Shown here piece by piece: positions 50,236-57,908 of a DNA stretch of 64,000 nt (its first letter is position 1; the number at the start of each line of letters is the position of its first letter). The DNA comes from Devosia salina (lineage in GTDB: Bacteria > Pseudomonadota > Alphaproteobacteria > Rhizobiales > Devosiaceae): the NCBI RefSeq assembly GCF_019504385.1, contig NZ_CP080590.1:3204001-3268000 (forward strand). The letters are read 5' to 3'. The translations under genes and the position numbers were made by a program. The notes under the pieces are model-generated. The model ran no database searches. It was not told the origin of the DNA and saw only the letters and a list, made by a program, of their open reading frames with translations.

Positions 50236-50422
50236 GCGGACCGACCAGGATTTTCATCGAACACAGCTATGCAGGCGACCCGACAAACTGATTCATCCCA
50301 ACAACGCCGCCGTCGAGGCGATGCTGCGCAGTTCGGGCTTCGCCATCGAGGTCAATCCCGAACGCGAAGTCTATTTCCGCCGCCGCAGCGACCGCCCCTA
50401 TTCGACGCGGCTCTTCGCCTGA
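50236..50422 (+). pseudogene. Remnant of a SAM methyltransferase gene (3' end)
   Basis: Reading TRIFIEHSYAGDPTN, then a TGA where relatives have Trp, then FIP, and after a one-base loss NNAAVEAMLRSSGFAIEVNP and EREVYFRRR, restores the C-terminus of a methyltransferase of the TIGR04290-like kind (family recalled by pattern). So at least one nonsense change and one frameshift exist, both near 50290-50303. Everything upstream of about 50236 is gone. The open frame at 50171-50422 covers only the last part and is not a real gene. Confidence 0.6.
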
Positions 50423-50445
50423 CCGCCAAGCCAGAGGAGACAGCA

Positions 50446-50628
50446 ATGGCCGATACGCCCAAGCAGCCTCACGATCCGCACCCGTCCAACGAGGAGTATG
50501 TGGACCGAGCGCCCCATCCCGGCGGCGCACACCCGTCAAAGATCGACCTGGGACCCAATCCCGCCATCCATGACGGCGATGCGCCGCCCAAGCCCGACTA
50601 CCGCCGCAAGGACCGCAAGGCGGATTAG
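50446..50628 (+). CDS. Small disordered hypothetical protein, 60 residues
   Basis: ATG 50446 follows AGAGGAGA. The product is very hydrophilic and rich in Pro, His, Asp and Lys (HDPHPSNEEYVDRAPHPGGA), ending YRRKDRKAD. It looks intrinsically disordered, as many general-stress proteins are. Its stop overlaps that of the minus-strand gene at 50625 by four bases. Confidence 0.55.
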   Translation: MADTPKQPHDPHPSNEEYVDRAPHPGGAHPSKIDLGPNPAIHDGDAPPKPDYRRKDRKAD

Positions 50629-51242
50629 ATGTCCTTGGCCAGACCACGGGAATAGCGCCGGCGCTCAGAACGCCGCTTGATCTGCCAGGTTACCACCGAG
50701 CGCGGTCGCAGCCGTATGCCTTCGTCGGTTTTCGCGAGATCGAAGTCACGCGTGGCCCCGACCAGCAGATCCTCCGAGCCATAGATGGCCAGCACCGTCA
50801 CATTGCAGGCCGTCGCATTATCCACGCCGTCCGGGGGTGCGTCGGGCTCGCGCGCGACCACATAGCCCAGAATGGAATCGAATGTGCCCATGTCCACCAT
50901 GGCGCCTGAAGCAAGCGGCCCCTGGCGAGTCAGCCGTCGCCAGCCCGTGGGATTGCCGGCGGCGCGCACGTCTTCGGCGTCGGTGATGAAGGTGGTCAGC
51001 GTGCGTTCGCCGAAGCTCACGGACGCCTCGACGCCCTGGATATGGATGGCCTGCTGGCTCATATTGGTGAGCAGGCAATGGGCATCGAGCCCGTCTCCCT
51101 CGCCCCGGTTGATCACGAGCTTGGGCTTGAGCTGACGGCGATAGCCGCGCCAGAAAATGGTGAGATAGACGCTCCAGATCGCCAGGGTCCCGAGGCTGGC
51201 AATGGCGCTGATGGCCTGCGCATTGTCCTGTAGCCATGCCAT
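50625..51242 (-). CDS. Membrane-anchored hypothetical protein
   Basis: ATG 51242 is preferred; GGAG lies before it and the upstream part of the frame is shadow. The 205-residue product has one N-terminal membrane helix (SAIASLGTLAIWSVYLTIFW) and a cytosolic beta-rich domain (KLVINRGEGDGLDAHCLLTN, HIQGVEASVSFGERTLTTFI, NVTVLAIYGSEDLLVGATRD). Such proteins occur near mechanosensitive or stress genes; I know no function. An EcfG-type motif lies 65 bp upstream. Confidence 0.68.
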   Translation of the reverse strand: MAWLQDNAQAISAIASLGTLAIWSVYLTIFWRGYRRQLKPKLVINRGEGDGLDAHCLLTNMSQQAIHIQGVEASVSFGERTLTTFITDAEDVRAAGNPTGWRRLTRQGPLASGAMVDMGTFDSILGYVVAREPDAPPDGVDNATACNVTVLAIYGSEDLLVGATRDFDLAKTDEGIRLRPRSVVTWQIKRRSERRRYSRGLAKDI

Positions 51243-51306
51243 GGAATTGGCTCCTCGTCCCTGCCTCCGATCCAGTTGCGGCCCGGGTGGCGCGCCGCGA
51301 CTGGAA

Positions 51307-51331
51307 AATCCCGGGCCGCCGGACTTGTTCC
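51307..51331 (-). promoter_or_regulatory. EcfG-type promoter candidate, minus strand (GGAAC-N18-TT)
   Basis: On the minus strand GGAAC (51331-51327) is followed after 18 bases by TT (51308-51307), 65 bp before ATG 51242. It is divergent from the similar site at 51378. Confidence 0.4.
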
Positions 51332-51377
51332 CTCCCCGACCCGCCCTGCGTCCCCGCGGGTTACTCCGGTTAATCCC

Positions 51378-51402
51378 GGAACGGTTGGGCGCTGGCGGGA
51401 TT
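51378..51402 (+). promoter_or_regulatory. EcfG-type promoter candidate, plus strand (GGAAC-N18-TT)
   Basis: GGAAC at 51378-51382 and TT at 51401-51402, 56 bp before ATG 51458. Confidence 0.42.
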
Positions 51403-51457
51403 GGCCAAGGAGCCCGCAAGCCGGGCGTAATCCGAAATTGTCCAAGGAGGACCTGCC

Positions 51458-52822
51458 ATGATCGCGAGAACGCTGATGGCCACCGTGGCCATATTGAGCC
51501 TGCCCGCCGCCGCGATGGCACAGACGCCATCACCCCAGAACCAGCAGACCGAGCAGGCAAGCGCGGCTGCGACCGATCCCTCAATGTTCACCGCGCTTGC
51601 GGCCAGCGGCAATCTCTTTGAGGTCGAGACCAGCCAGAATGCGCTCGACCGCGTGCAATCGGCGGATGTCCGCGATTTCGCCCAGATGATGATCGAGGAC
51701 CACCAGAAGGCGCTCGACCAGCTTCAGCAGGCAGCGGCCGAGGATGGCTGGGACATGCCCACCGAAATGGGCAATGTACACCGCCAGAAGTTCGAAACGC
51801 TCAGCGGCCAGAACGCCGACACTTTCGAGACCGACTATGTGCGTGCCCAGGTGCAGGCCCATAATGAAGCCGTGTCTCTTTACCAGGACTATCTGGCAAG
51901 CGGGCCGGCCGGGGCGCTTCACACCTATGCACAAAAGACCCTGCCCGTGCTGCAGCAGCACCAGCAGCGCATCATGGAGATTGCCCAGGCCATGGGCGTT
52001 GCCGGCGACAGCGAAGATCGCCAGGCCGCAACCATCCGGCCGGCAGACAGCCAGCAGGCCCAGGCCACGGCCGGCGATGGTCGGGACGCGCAGCAGGACC
52101 CGGTCGCCCTGGATGGCACCTGCCAGACATCGCTCACCAATTTCGCCAATGAACTTGGCCGCAACCAGTACTGGCTGAACGGCTGGGGCAATCGCTGGGG
52201 CCACGGCCAGGAGACCGCAACCACGAGCAATACCACGGTCATGCCCTGGACCGGCGTCGCGGCCGGCGTCCGATCTCCGCGCACCCAGATTCGCGAGCTT
52301 TATGGAGCTGCGCAGGTGCTGGCCTATCAGGGCAATAGCGAGGGTTGCCAATATCTGTTGCAGGTCCTGGAGAACACCTATGGCACCTATACGGCGCGGC
52401 TCGAGGATGCCGGGGTGGAACCGGGCAGCGTTTCCGACTGGCGGCGCGAGCAGCTGGCCTATGCAAGGCCGGTGACCGAGCTCACGGAGATGGGACGGCT
52501 GAATGTCGATGACATCACCGGCACCGATGTGCGCAATCTCCAGGACGAGAATCTGGGCAGCGTCAGCGACCTGGTCATCGACCCGGACAGCGGGCAGCTG
52601 ACCTATGTCGTGGTGGCGCGCGGCGGTTTCCTGGGCTTTGGCGAGGATTATGTCGCGGTGCCGTGGGAGCGTTTCAGCGCCACACCAGGCGTGAACACGC
52701 TGGTGCTCGACCTGGACCCGCAAAGGCTCGAACAAGCCCCTTCCATCGACCCGGACAGCTTCGGCGATCCCTCGACATATGCGGCGCAGGATCAGCAGAT
52801 CGAGGCGTTCTGGAACTCCTGA
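51458..52822 (+). CDS. Secreted DUF4142 and PRC-barrel protein
   Basis: The 454-residue product has a signal peptide (IARTLMATVAILSLPAAAMA). A DUF4142 ferritin-like helical domain follows (residues about 40-175; FEVETSQNALDRVQSADVRD, DYVRAQVQAHNEAVSLYQDY). A central region contains two or three Cys (GTCQTSLTNFANELGRN, GNSEGCQYLLQVLENTYG). The C-terminal PRC-barrel domain spans about 345-425 (LGSVSDLVIDPDSGQLTYVV, GEDYVAVPWERF). DUF4142 proteins are exported stress proteins. The fusion to a PRC barrel suggests a membrane- or surface-associated sensor or scaffold. AAGGAGG precedes the start. Confidence 0.85.
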   Translation: MIARTLMATVAILSLPAAAMAQTPSPQNQQTEQASAAATDPSMFTALAASGNLFEVETSQNALDRVQSADVRDFAQMMIEDHQKALDQLQQAAAEDGWDMPTEMGNVHRQKFETLSGQNADTFETDYVRAQVQAHNEAVSLYQDYLASGPAGALHTYAQKTLPVLQQHQQRIMEIAQAMGVAGDSEDRQAATIRPADSQQAQATAGDGRDAQQDPVALDGTCQTSLTNFANELGRNQYWLNGWGNRWGHGQETATTSNTTVMPWTGVAAGVRSPRTQIRELYGAAQVLAYQGNSEGCQYLLQVLENTYGTYTARLEDAGVEPGSVSDWRREQLAYARPVTELTEMGRLNVDDITGTDVRNLQDENLGSVSDLVIDPDSGQLTYVVVARGGFLGFGEDYVAVPWERFSATPGVNTLVLDLDPQRLEQAPSIDPDSFGDPSTYAAQDQQIEAFWNS

Positions 52823-52829
52823 CCCTTAA

Positions 52830-52851
52830 GCGCCGGGCTTCTGCCCGGCGC
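52830..52851 (+). terminator. Strong hairpin after the DUF4142 gene
   Basis: GCGCCGGGC (52830-52838) pairs with GCCCGGCGC (52843-52851) around TTCT, eight bases past the stop, followed by CTT. It is a likely terminator and also marks the left limit of the lower-GC stretch that follows. Confidence 0.75.
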
Positions 52852-53168
52852 CTTGCCAAAAGATGTCGCGTCAGATGCTGAGAGAAGGGCTCGCATGACC
52901 TCGAAGGCTGCTTTTTCTAGTTTGCTGCCAATCAAAATCTTCGGAGATCAGCGGGAGTAAGCGGGCATTATCAATTATTTGGGCCGTGCTCGCATGACGT
53001 AAGCTGCACAGCCGGGCGCCAAGTCCGCATGGCGTTTCGAATAGTCCCGAAAGCTGCCAGTGCATCGAGCGTTCCGCACCACGTCGGCGTTGTGCTGACC
53101 TCCTTGAGCATACACCCGGCCCTACCACTCAAACAAATGACCAAAATGAGCGGTAAGGAGTCTTCGCC
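52852..53168. other. Intergenic, lower-GC, no gene recognised
   Basis: Minus-strand ORFs at 52871-53201 have no motif. The last ten bases hold AAGGAG for the small gene at 53169. No attachment-site copy of the tRNA end is visible. Confidence 0.4.
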
Positions 53169-53318
53169 TTGACGCTCTCGGACATGTTCACGCTCTTTCA
53201 TCTGCTAGCATTTCTGGTGATCTTCGGTCCGCTTGTCCCCATCATCTTGTTGATCGCAAAGGCTCGCACCATGGCGGACGCTCCAGATGGCGAGAAAAAT
53301 CCAATCAAGTCTGAATGA
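53169..53318 (+). CDS. Small single-pass membrane protein, 49 residues
   Basis: TTG 53169 has AAGGAG eight bases before it (ATG 53184 is an alternative). The product is a hydrophobic helix (FHLLAFLVIFGPLVPIILLI) followed by a charged tail (AKARTMADAPDGEKNPIKSE). The site, the helix and the clean tail argue that it is real despite its size. No family is recognised; it may belong to the element or to the host. Confidence 0.5.
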   Translation: MTLSDMFTLFHLLAFLVIFGPLVPIILLIAKARTMADAPDGEKNPIKSE

Positions 53319-53600
53319 TCTGCCCCATCTAGGGGGCGTGGCCTCAACCACTCCATGGCGGTCAAATCGGGATTCCAGGATTGTGTACAGAACCGGCGGG
53401 TAAGATGGCTCCGCCATGTAGAGTACCGTCTTCGGCCTGATCGCCCCATCGCAACTTTCCGAACCCGCGAAGTACCTGCTCACCTCTCTATGTGGAATCT
53501 ATCCCGCAGATAGTATCGCAGTCCCCTTGCTATGTGTCAGCATCCCCATACGTCGTCTCGCTACAAATATAGCATCTTCAATTAATCAAAAGACGATCTC

Positions 53601-54005
53601 ATGCCTCTCACGAAACCTTATGCCGACACCCGCCTTCCTGCCTTTGTCGCAAAGCGCATTCTCGAGCTGCGCCCAATAAAGAGCCAGGCCGAAATCGCCA
53701 GTGAGACCGGCTTTCCCAACCCAAACATGATCAGCATGGTGAAATCCGGCGCCATCCGAGTTCCGTTGGACCGAGTCCCTGCCCTCGCGGAAGCGCTTCA
53801 GGTGGATCCTGCTCGGCTTCTCCAGCTAGCCCTTGAACAGTGGGCCGGGTCAGCCGCGGCGCGCGCCTTCGATCGTATCTTCGATACTGTTGTGAGCAAA
53901 AACGAAATTGGCTGGCTGACTGAAATTCGTGACGCCTCTGATCACACCGATCCAGTCATGACAACCAGGACACGTTCTGCGATACGCGCCATCTTCGGTA
54001 AGTGA
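53601..54005 (+). CDS. XRE/Cro-type transcriptional regulator
   Basis: The 134-residue protein has a Cro/CI helix-turn-helix near residues 20-75: LRPIKSQAEIASETGFPNPN, MISMVKSGAIRVPLDRVPAL, AEALQVDPARLL. The C-terminal part (EIGWLTEIRDASDHTDPV) is unassigned. In this setting it is probably the regulator of the integrative element. The start has no strong ribosome-binding site. Confidence 0.75.
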   Translation: MPLTKPYADTRLPAFVAKRILELRPIKSQAEIASETGFPNPNMISMVKSGAIRVPLDRVPALAEALQVDPARLLQLALEQWAGSAAARAFDRIFDTVVSKNEIGWLTEIRDASDHTDPVMTTRTRSAIRAIFGK

Positions 54006-54341
54006 ACAAAACGTCGCGTGAGGCGAGAACGCACAGCCGGTGCAGCTGTTCTCTGGAGAACACGCCGCACCGGTCGTGCAGCTTGTCCAAAGGACAGATC
54101 AACGTGAGGCCAGACGCCCGGATCGGGCATCACAGGGGGCAAACGCGCCGACATATCCGCCGGAACCCGCCTTCGTCCTACCGTCACGAGCATACTGCGT
54201 CCCTGAGCACAGTTTGCGAGTTTCCACTCAGGCCCTAATCTTGAGGCATATGCAAGCCGTGGGTATGGCCAGAAAGCGGGGCTGGGCTTAGTCGCTCATA
54301 CTGCCCATTGAACGCCCAACACAGAGTGCTATCGTGCAGGC
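54006..54341. other. Intergenic, no gene recognised
   Basis: Short plus-strand ORFs (54002-54291) are Arg/Ser/His-rich and overlap one another in different frames, so none is supported. No repeat is seen. Confidence 0.4.
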
Positions 54342-54722
54342 ATGACCAGAAGAGAAATTTGGGCCGTCCGCGCGGAAGTTCGTAGGATCATTCGCAAGGC
54401 GATGCGGCGAGGATACTACCGCGACGTGGCATTGATAAGGGCGGTTGGTTTCGCCGAACGTGGTCGCATGGACAAAAGTAGGTTTCTTGCTGCCGAAAGG
54501 TCACTTTCTGCGGCAGCCAAAAAACAGATTGAACTCTATAAGCCGATAGTGCTCGAGCGCGTAGCGAACCGCTTCAGAGACCTCGGAGAAGCTGAGGGTT
54601 GGTTCGATAGCGGTCGAATCTCTGGATATGGGGACCTATCGCCCGCTGACTTGGTCAGACAAGGCCACGCGGATTGGGTCGTAGAGGCGATCGACGCGAT
54701 CAACGCTGGTGTCTTCGCCTAG
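54342..54722 (+). CDS. Unknown element gene, basic N-terminus
   Basis: The 126-residue product is not recognised. The N-terminal 75 residues are very basic and helical (VRAEVRRIIRKAMRRGYYRD, LAAERSLSAAAKKQIELYKP). The last 40 (ISGYGDLSPADLVRQGHADW, then VVEAIDAINAG) weakly resemble the toxin-binding tail of Xre/MbcA/ParS antitoxins, but no toxin gene adjoins. It lies between the repressor and the AlpA-like gene in the integrative element. Confidence 0.5.
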   Translation: MTRREIWAVRAEVRRIIRKAMRRGYYRDVALIRAVGFAERGRMDKSRFLAAERSLSAAAKKQIELYKPIVLERVANRFRDLGEAEGWFDSGRISGYGDLSPADLVRQGHADWVVEAIDAINAGVFA

Positions 54723-54784
54723 CTGAACGCGCCTACTGGCGGTCATTGAACGCGACAGACATTTTTTTGCCCCAGCCGTACCAC

Positions 54785-54826
54785 GATCGAAAAAACTGCG
54801 ACATCCCCACTCAGCGATCGCTATAG
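54785..54826 (+). promoter_or_regulatory. Upstream element shared with the HUH gene at 0.8 kb
   Basis: GATCGAAAAAA (54785-54795) then CTGCGACA, and GATCGCTATAG (54816-54826), 27 bp before ATG 54853. The blocks match those at 624-676, with a spacer ten bases (one helical turn) shorter. Confidence 0.45.
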
Positions 54827-54852
54827 CGCGAACTGATCGATGGAGTGTCGTT

Positions 54853-55128
54853 ATGAATCTTGCAGCTTACCTTGTACATGCCCTGCCGCTTGATCAACGT
54901 CGTGTGTTCAATAGAAGCGAAGCAGCTAGCTATGTTGGCGTGAGTCCGGGCCACTTCAGCAAACTACTGAGACTAGGCGTCATGCCTGATCCCCTTCCAT
55001 GCTTTGGTCGCGTCCGCCGCTGGGACAAGGCCTCCCTTGATCGAGCGCTAGACGCTTCCGTCCGCACCACAAGCTCGAGTGCACCTCTGGCCTGTGCCTA
55101 CGACCTATGGAAGGCCACGAATGGTTAG
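54853..55128 (+). CDS. AlpA/excisionase-like DNA-binding protein
   Basis: The 91-residue protein has a MerR-like small helix-turn-helix of the AlpA kind: RRVFNRSEAASYVGVSPGHF, SKLLRLGVMPDPLPCFGRVR, RWDKASLDRALD. Such proteins steer the integrase to excision or activate it. It overlaps the integrase start by eight bases (ATGGTTAG), so the two are co-expressed. Confidence 0.75.
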   Translation: MNLAAYLVHALPLDQRRVFNRSEAASYVGVSPGHFSKLLRLGVMPDPLPCFGRVRRWDKASLDRALDASVRTTSSSAPLACAYDLWKATNG

Positions 55129-56203
55129 GGCCAATCTTAAGGGCATCAACACGGTCAAGAAGCGGCAGAAAGACGGCTCGGTCAAGATCCACTATTACCA
55201 TCGTGCGACCAAGCGTCCGCTAAGAGGCTCACCTGGCTCGCCGGAATTCCTTCACGACTATGCTCTCGCTGAGCAAAGCCAAGTCGCGCAACGAATGGGG
55301 ACCCTCGGCGGACTGATCCGCGACTTCACCTTGTCGCCGGAGTTCGGCAAGCGCGCCGAGAGCACACAGAAGGAATACCGGCGTATGCTGAGCAAGGTCG
55401 AGACCAAGTTTGGCGCCATGCCGCTAGCGGTGCTTGAGGATCCACGCGTCCGTGGCGACTTCCTCGACTGGCAGGAAGAGGTCGCCAAGGAGTCGGGTGC
55501 ACGAGAGGCCGACAACCGCCTCACCGTGCTGTCGGCGATGCTGACCTGGGCGGTCCGCCGCGTGCGCATCTTCCACAACCACGTGAAGGGTTTCGAACGC
55601 CTACACGAAGTGGATCGTTCAGATAAGGTCTGGCTGCCCGAGCACATCGACGCCTTCATGAAAGTTGCACCGATCGAAATGCAGCGGGCGCTCATCCTCG
55701 CGTTGCATACCGGGCAGCGTCAGGGTGACCTGCGCAAGCTCGCCTGGACCAACTATGATGGGGAGGGTATCAGCCTGCGCCAGAGCAAGGGCAGCCGGCG
55801 TGTCTATGTCGCCTGCACTCAAGCTCTCAAGACCATGCTCGATGACATGGATCGAGAGGCGGCGGTCATTCTCACGACGAAGACCGGCCGGGCATGGCAA
55901 AAGCGCTACTTCGCCGAGCAGTGGGATGAGGCCAGTAAGGCCGCTGGCATTATCGATCTGCATTTTCACGACCTCCGTGGCACTGCGGTAACCATGCTTG
56001 CTGAGGCTGGTTGCAGCGTGCCAGAGATTGCGTCCATCACCGGTCACTCCCTTAAGTCTGTGCACACGATCCTGGAGAAATACATGTCGCGGACCAAGGC
56101 CCTGGCCAAGTCAGCGATGGCCAAGTTCGAGAACGCAAGCAGCACAGAATTTGCAAACCGGCTGCAAACCAAGGACCGGCGTAAGGCCTCGAACCACAGC
56201 TAA
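55121..56203 (+). CDS. Tyrosine recombinase (integrase)
   Basis: ATG 55121 follows GGAAGG inside the AlpA gene. The 360-residue enzyme has an N-terminal arm and SAM-like core-binding domain (residues about 60-165) and a catalytic domain with Arg in HTGQRQGDLRKLAW, HxxR in HFHDLRGTAV, His in ITGHSLKSV and the nucleophile Tyr in LEKYMSRT. All catalytic residues are present, so it should be active. It ends 14 bp from the tRNA-Arg 3' end, its likely attachment site. Confidence 0.92.
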   Translation: MVRANLKGINTVKKRQKDGSVKIHYYHRATKRPLRGSPGSPEFLHDYALAEQSQVAQRMGTLGGLIRDFTLSPEFGKRAESTQKEYRRMLSKVETKFGAMPLAVLEDPRVRGDFLDWQEEVAKESGAREADNRLTVLSAMLTWAVRRVRIFHNHVKGFERLHEVDRSDKVWLPEHIDAFMKVAPIEMQRALILALHTGQRQGDLRKLAWTNYDGEGISLRQSKGSRRVYVACTQALKTMLDDMDREAAVILTTKTGRAWQKRYFAEQWDEASKAAGIIDLHFHDLRGTAVTMLAEAGCSVPEIASITGHSLKSVHTILEKYMSRTKALAKSAMAKFENASSTEFANRLQTKDRRKASNHS

Positions 56204-56217
56204 GTGCTTGGAAAATA

Positions 56218-56294
56218 TGGCGCGCCCGAAGAGATTCGAACTCCTGACCCCCAGATTCGTAGTCTGGTGCTCTATCCAGCTGAGCTACGGGCGC
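56218..56294 (-). tRNA. tRNA-Arg (ACG)
   Basis: On the minus strand the sequence starts GCGCCCGTAGCTCAGC and folds as a cloverleaf: acceptor GCGCCCG with CGGGCGC, anticodon stem CCAGA/TCTGG around loop CTACGAA (anticodon ACG) and T-arm with GTTCGAATC. CCA is encoded (56220-56218). The integrase gene lies immediately beyond its 3' end. Confidence 0.95.
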
Positions 56295-56419
56295 GCAGGC
56301 CGACATGTGCGGCAAGCTTTTTGACCGGCGCGCTGGGCGCTTCCGATCGAAGCGGGGCAACCCATACATGGGCGCCCCAGCCATTGCAAGCGGCTCGTCA
56401 CGATTTTTGTGGGAAGCAG

Positions 56420-57847
56420 TCACCCGTCCTGGCGGCGGGCCGGCAGCGTGATGTCGAAACGCGTCCCCTGCCCCGTTTCCACCAGCGCCAGAACACCGCC
56501 ATGCGCCTCGACGATTTCCCGCGCAATGGCAAGGCCCAGACCGGTGCCGCCCGAGCGCGCCGAGCCCTCGAAGGCAACAAAGAGGTTCTCCCTTGCACGC
56601 GGCGGCAGCCCCGGACCATTGTCGACTACGGAGATCACGGTCCGCTCCGCATCGCTCCTGGCGGAAACCGCGATGTAGAAATCTCGGCGCTCGGACGCGG
56701 CGGTTTCCAGCGCCTCACGCGCATTCTTGATCAGGTTGACCAGCACTCGATTCATCTGCGAACCATCCACATCGACCACCAGCGCATCGTCGACCTCGTT
56801 GCGGAACAAGATCACCGGATGGCCGACTACGCGGGCCTCGAAGCCGGCATCGTCCACCAATGCCCGCAGGCCGACCGGTGCGAATTGCGGCACCGCCGAA
56901 GTCTCCCGCCCGTAATCGAGGACCGACTGGGCAAAGCCGATCGCCTTGTCGAGCGTGGTCACCAGGCGCGGCGCCAGCCGCTGGACCTTGGGGTCGTCCA
57001 GCGTTGCCACCTGGTCGGACAGCAATTGTGCCGCCGTCAGGGTATTGCGCAGATCGTGGTTGATCTTGGCCACGGCCAGTCCGAGATCGGCCAGGTGCCG
57101 GCGCTGGCGCAGCATGGAAAACAACTCGCTCTCCATATCCGCCAGTTCACGCTCGAGAATGCCGATCTCGTCGCGTCGTGCCGATGGCGTCAGCACCAAT
57201 GCGGCGTTTTCGGGCGCCTTGCGGAAAGCCAGCATATTGGCCGTTGCGCGCAGCACCGGATCGATGAAAAGACGGCTGACCAGCACGTAAAGAACAAAGG
57301 CGGTGACCGCTGCAATGCCCAGCGACACCAGGGCGATGGAGCGTGAATAATCGATCATGTCGCGCCGCAGTGGCGCCTCGGGCATCAGCAGTTCGACCAG
57401 GCTCTCGTTCATGTCACCGGCCCCCACCACGCGAAGCGTACGGCCCGGCCCGGCAAACAGGGTATCGAGCGCCCCCCATACCCGACTTGGCAGGTCCCCC
57501 TGCCGCAGATCGGCCGTGACCACGCTGTCCGGCATCACCGGATTGGTCAGCTCGATCATCTGGCTCTGGCCTTCCCGACGATAGACGATGGCATTGGCCC
57601 CGGCCGAATTGAGCAGCCGGTCGGTCAGGTCGCGCGGCAGGGCCATGACATCGGGGACTGCATCCAGCACGCGGGCGGCCACCACGCCGACGCGCAGCCG
57701 GTCCTCGAGCCAGGTCGAGCGGAAACTGGCCAGCGAGGGCAGGTAGACGACGATCTCGACGAGCAGGATGACCCCGATGATCGTGGCGATCAGCTTGCTC
57801 GAAAGGCCTGAGAACCGGCCGGTCATGACGCTGGGCTGGTCTTTCAT
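56420..57847 (-). CDS. Membrane sensor histidine kinase
   Basis: ATG 57847 is preferred over 57889. The 475-residue kinase has two membrane helices (near residues 20-42 and 170-195) around a periplasmic domain, then a HAMP-like linker and coiled coil. The phosphoacceptor His is in AVAKINHDLRNTLTAAQLL. The N-box is NLIKNAREALETA, and the G-boxes are DNGPGLPPRA and TGLGLAIA. No response regulator is adjacent. It reads toward tRNA-Arg and lies 61 bases after the flavoprotein gene, possibly co-transcribed. Confidence 0.9.
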   Translation of the reverse strand: MKDQPSVMTGRFSGLSSKLIATIIGVILLVEIVVYLPSLASFRSTWLEDRLRVGVVAARVLDAVPDVMALPRDLTDRLLNSAGANAIVYRREGQSQMIELTNPVMPDSVVTADLRQGDLPSRVWGALDTLFAGPGRTLRVVGAGDMNESLVELLMPEAPLRRDMIDYSRSIALVSLGIAAVTAFVLYVLVSRLFIDPVLRATANMLAFRKAPENAALVLTPSARRDEIGILERELADMESELFSMLRQRRHLADLGLAVAKINHDLRNTLTAAQLLSDQVATLDDPKVQRLAPRLVTTLDKAIGFAQSVLDYGRETSAVPQFAPVGLRALVDDAGFEARVVGHPVILFRNEVDDALVVDVDGSQMNRVLVNLIKNAREALETAASERRDFYIAVSARSDAERTVISVVDNGPGLPPRARENLFVAFEGSARSGGTGLGLAIAREIVEAHGGVLALVETGQGTRFDITLPARRQDG

Positions 57848-57908
57848 CGCCCCGATCCTATGCCAGTCGCCCGGCGGCGTCAGGCCCATTTTGCCGCTTC
57901 GGCTGCCG

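Larger units (their letters stand above)
52852..56217 (+). mobile_element. Candidate small integrative element at tRNA-Arg
   Basis: An XRE-type repressor, an unknown gene, an AlpA-like gene and a tyrosine integrase run in one direction and end 14 bp from the 3' end of tRNA-Arg(ACG). That is the classic arrangement of a tRNA-integrated island. The DNA is less GC-rich than its neighbours. I could not find a second copy of the tRNA 3' end to the left, so the left border (here set at the terminator) is a guess and the element may be a remnant. Confidence 0.5.

Noticed and set aside
50171..50422. 83-residue ORF taken as an intact gene
   Set aside because: Only its second half matches a methyltransferase C-terminus, and the matching upstream part is in another frame behind a TGA, so it is a remnant.
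52852..53168. Left attachment-site copy of the tRNA-Arg 3' end
   Set aside because: I looked for the tRNA end sequence (GAGATTCGAAC and flanks) in 52-55 kb and found no copy.
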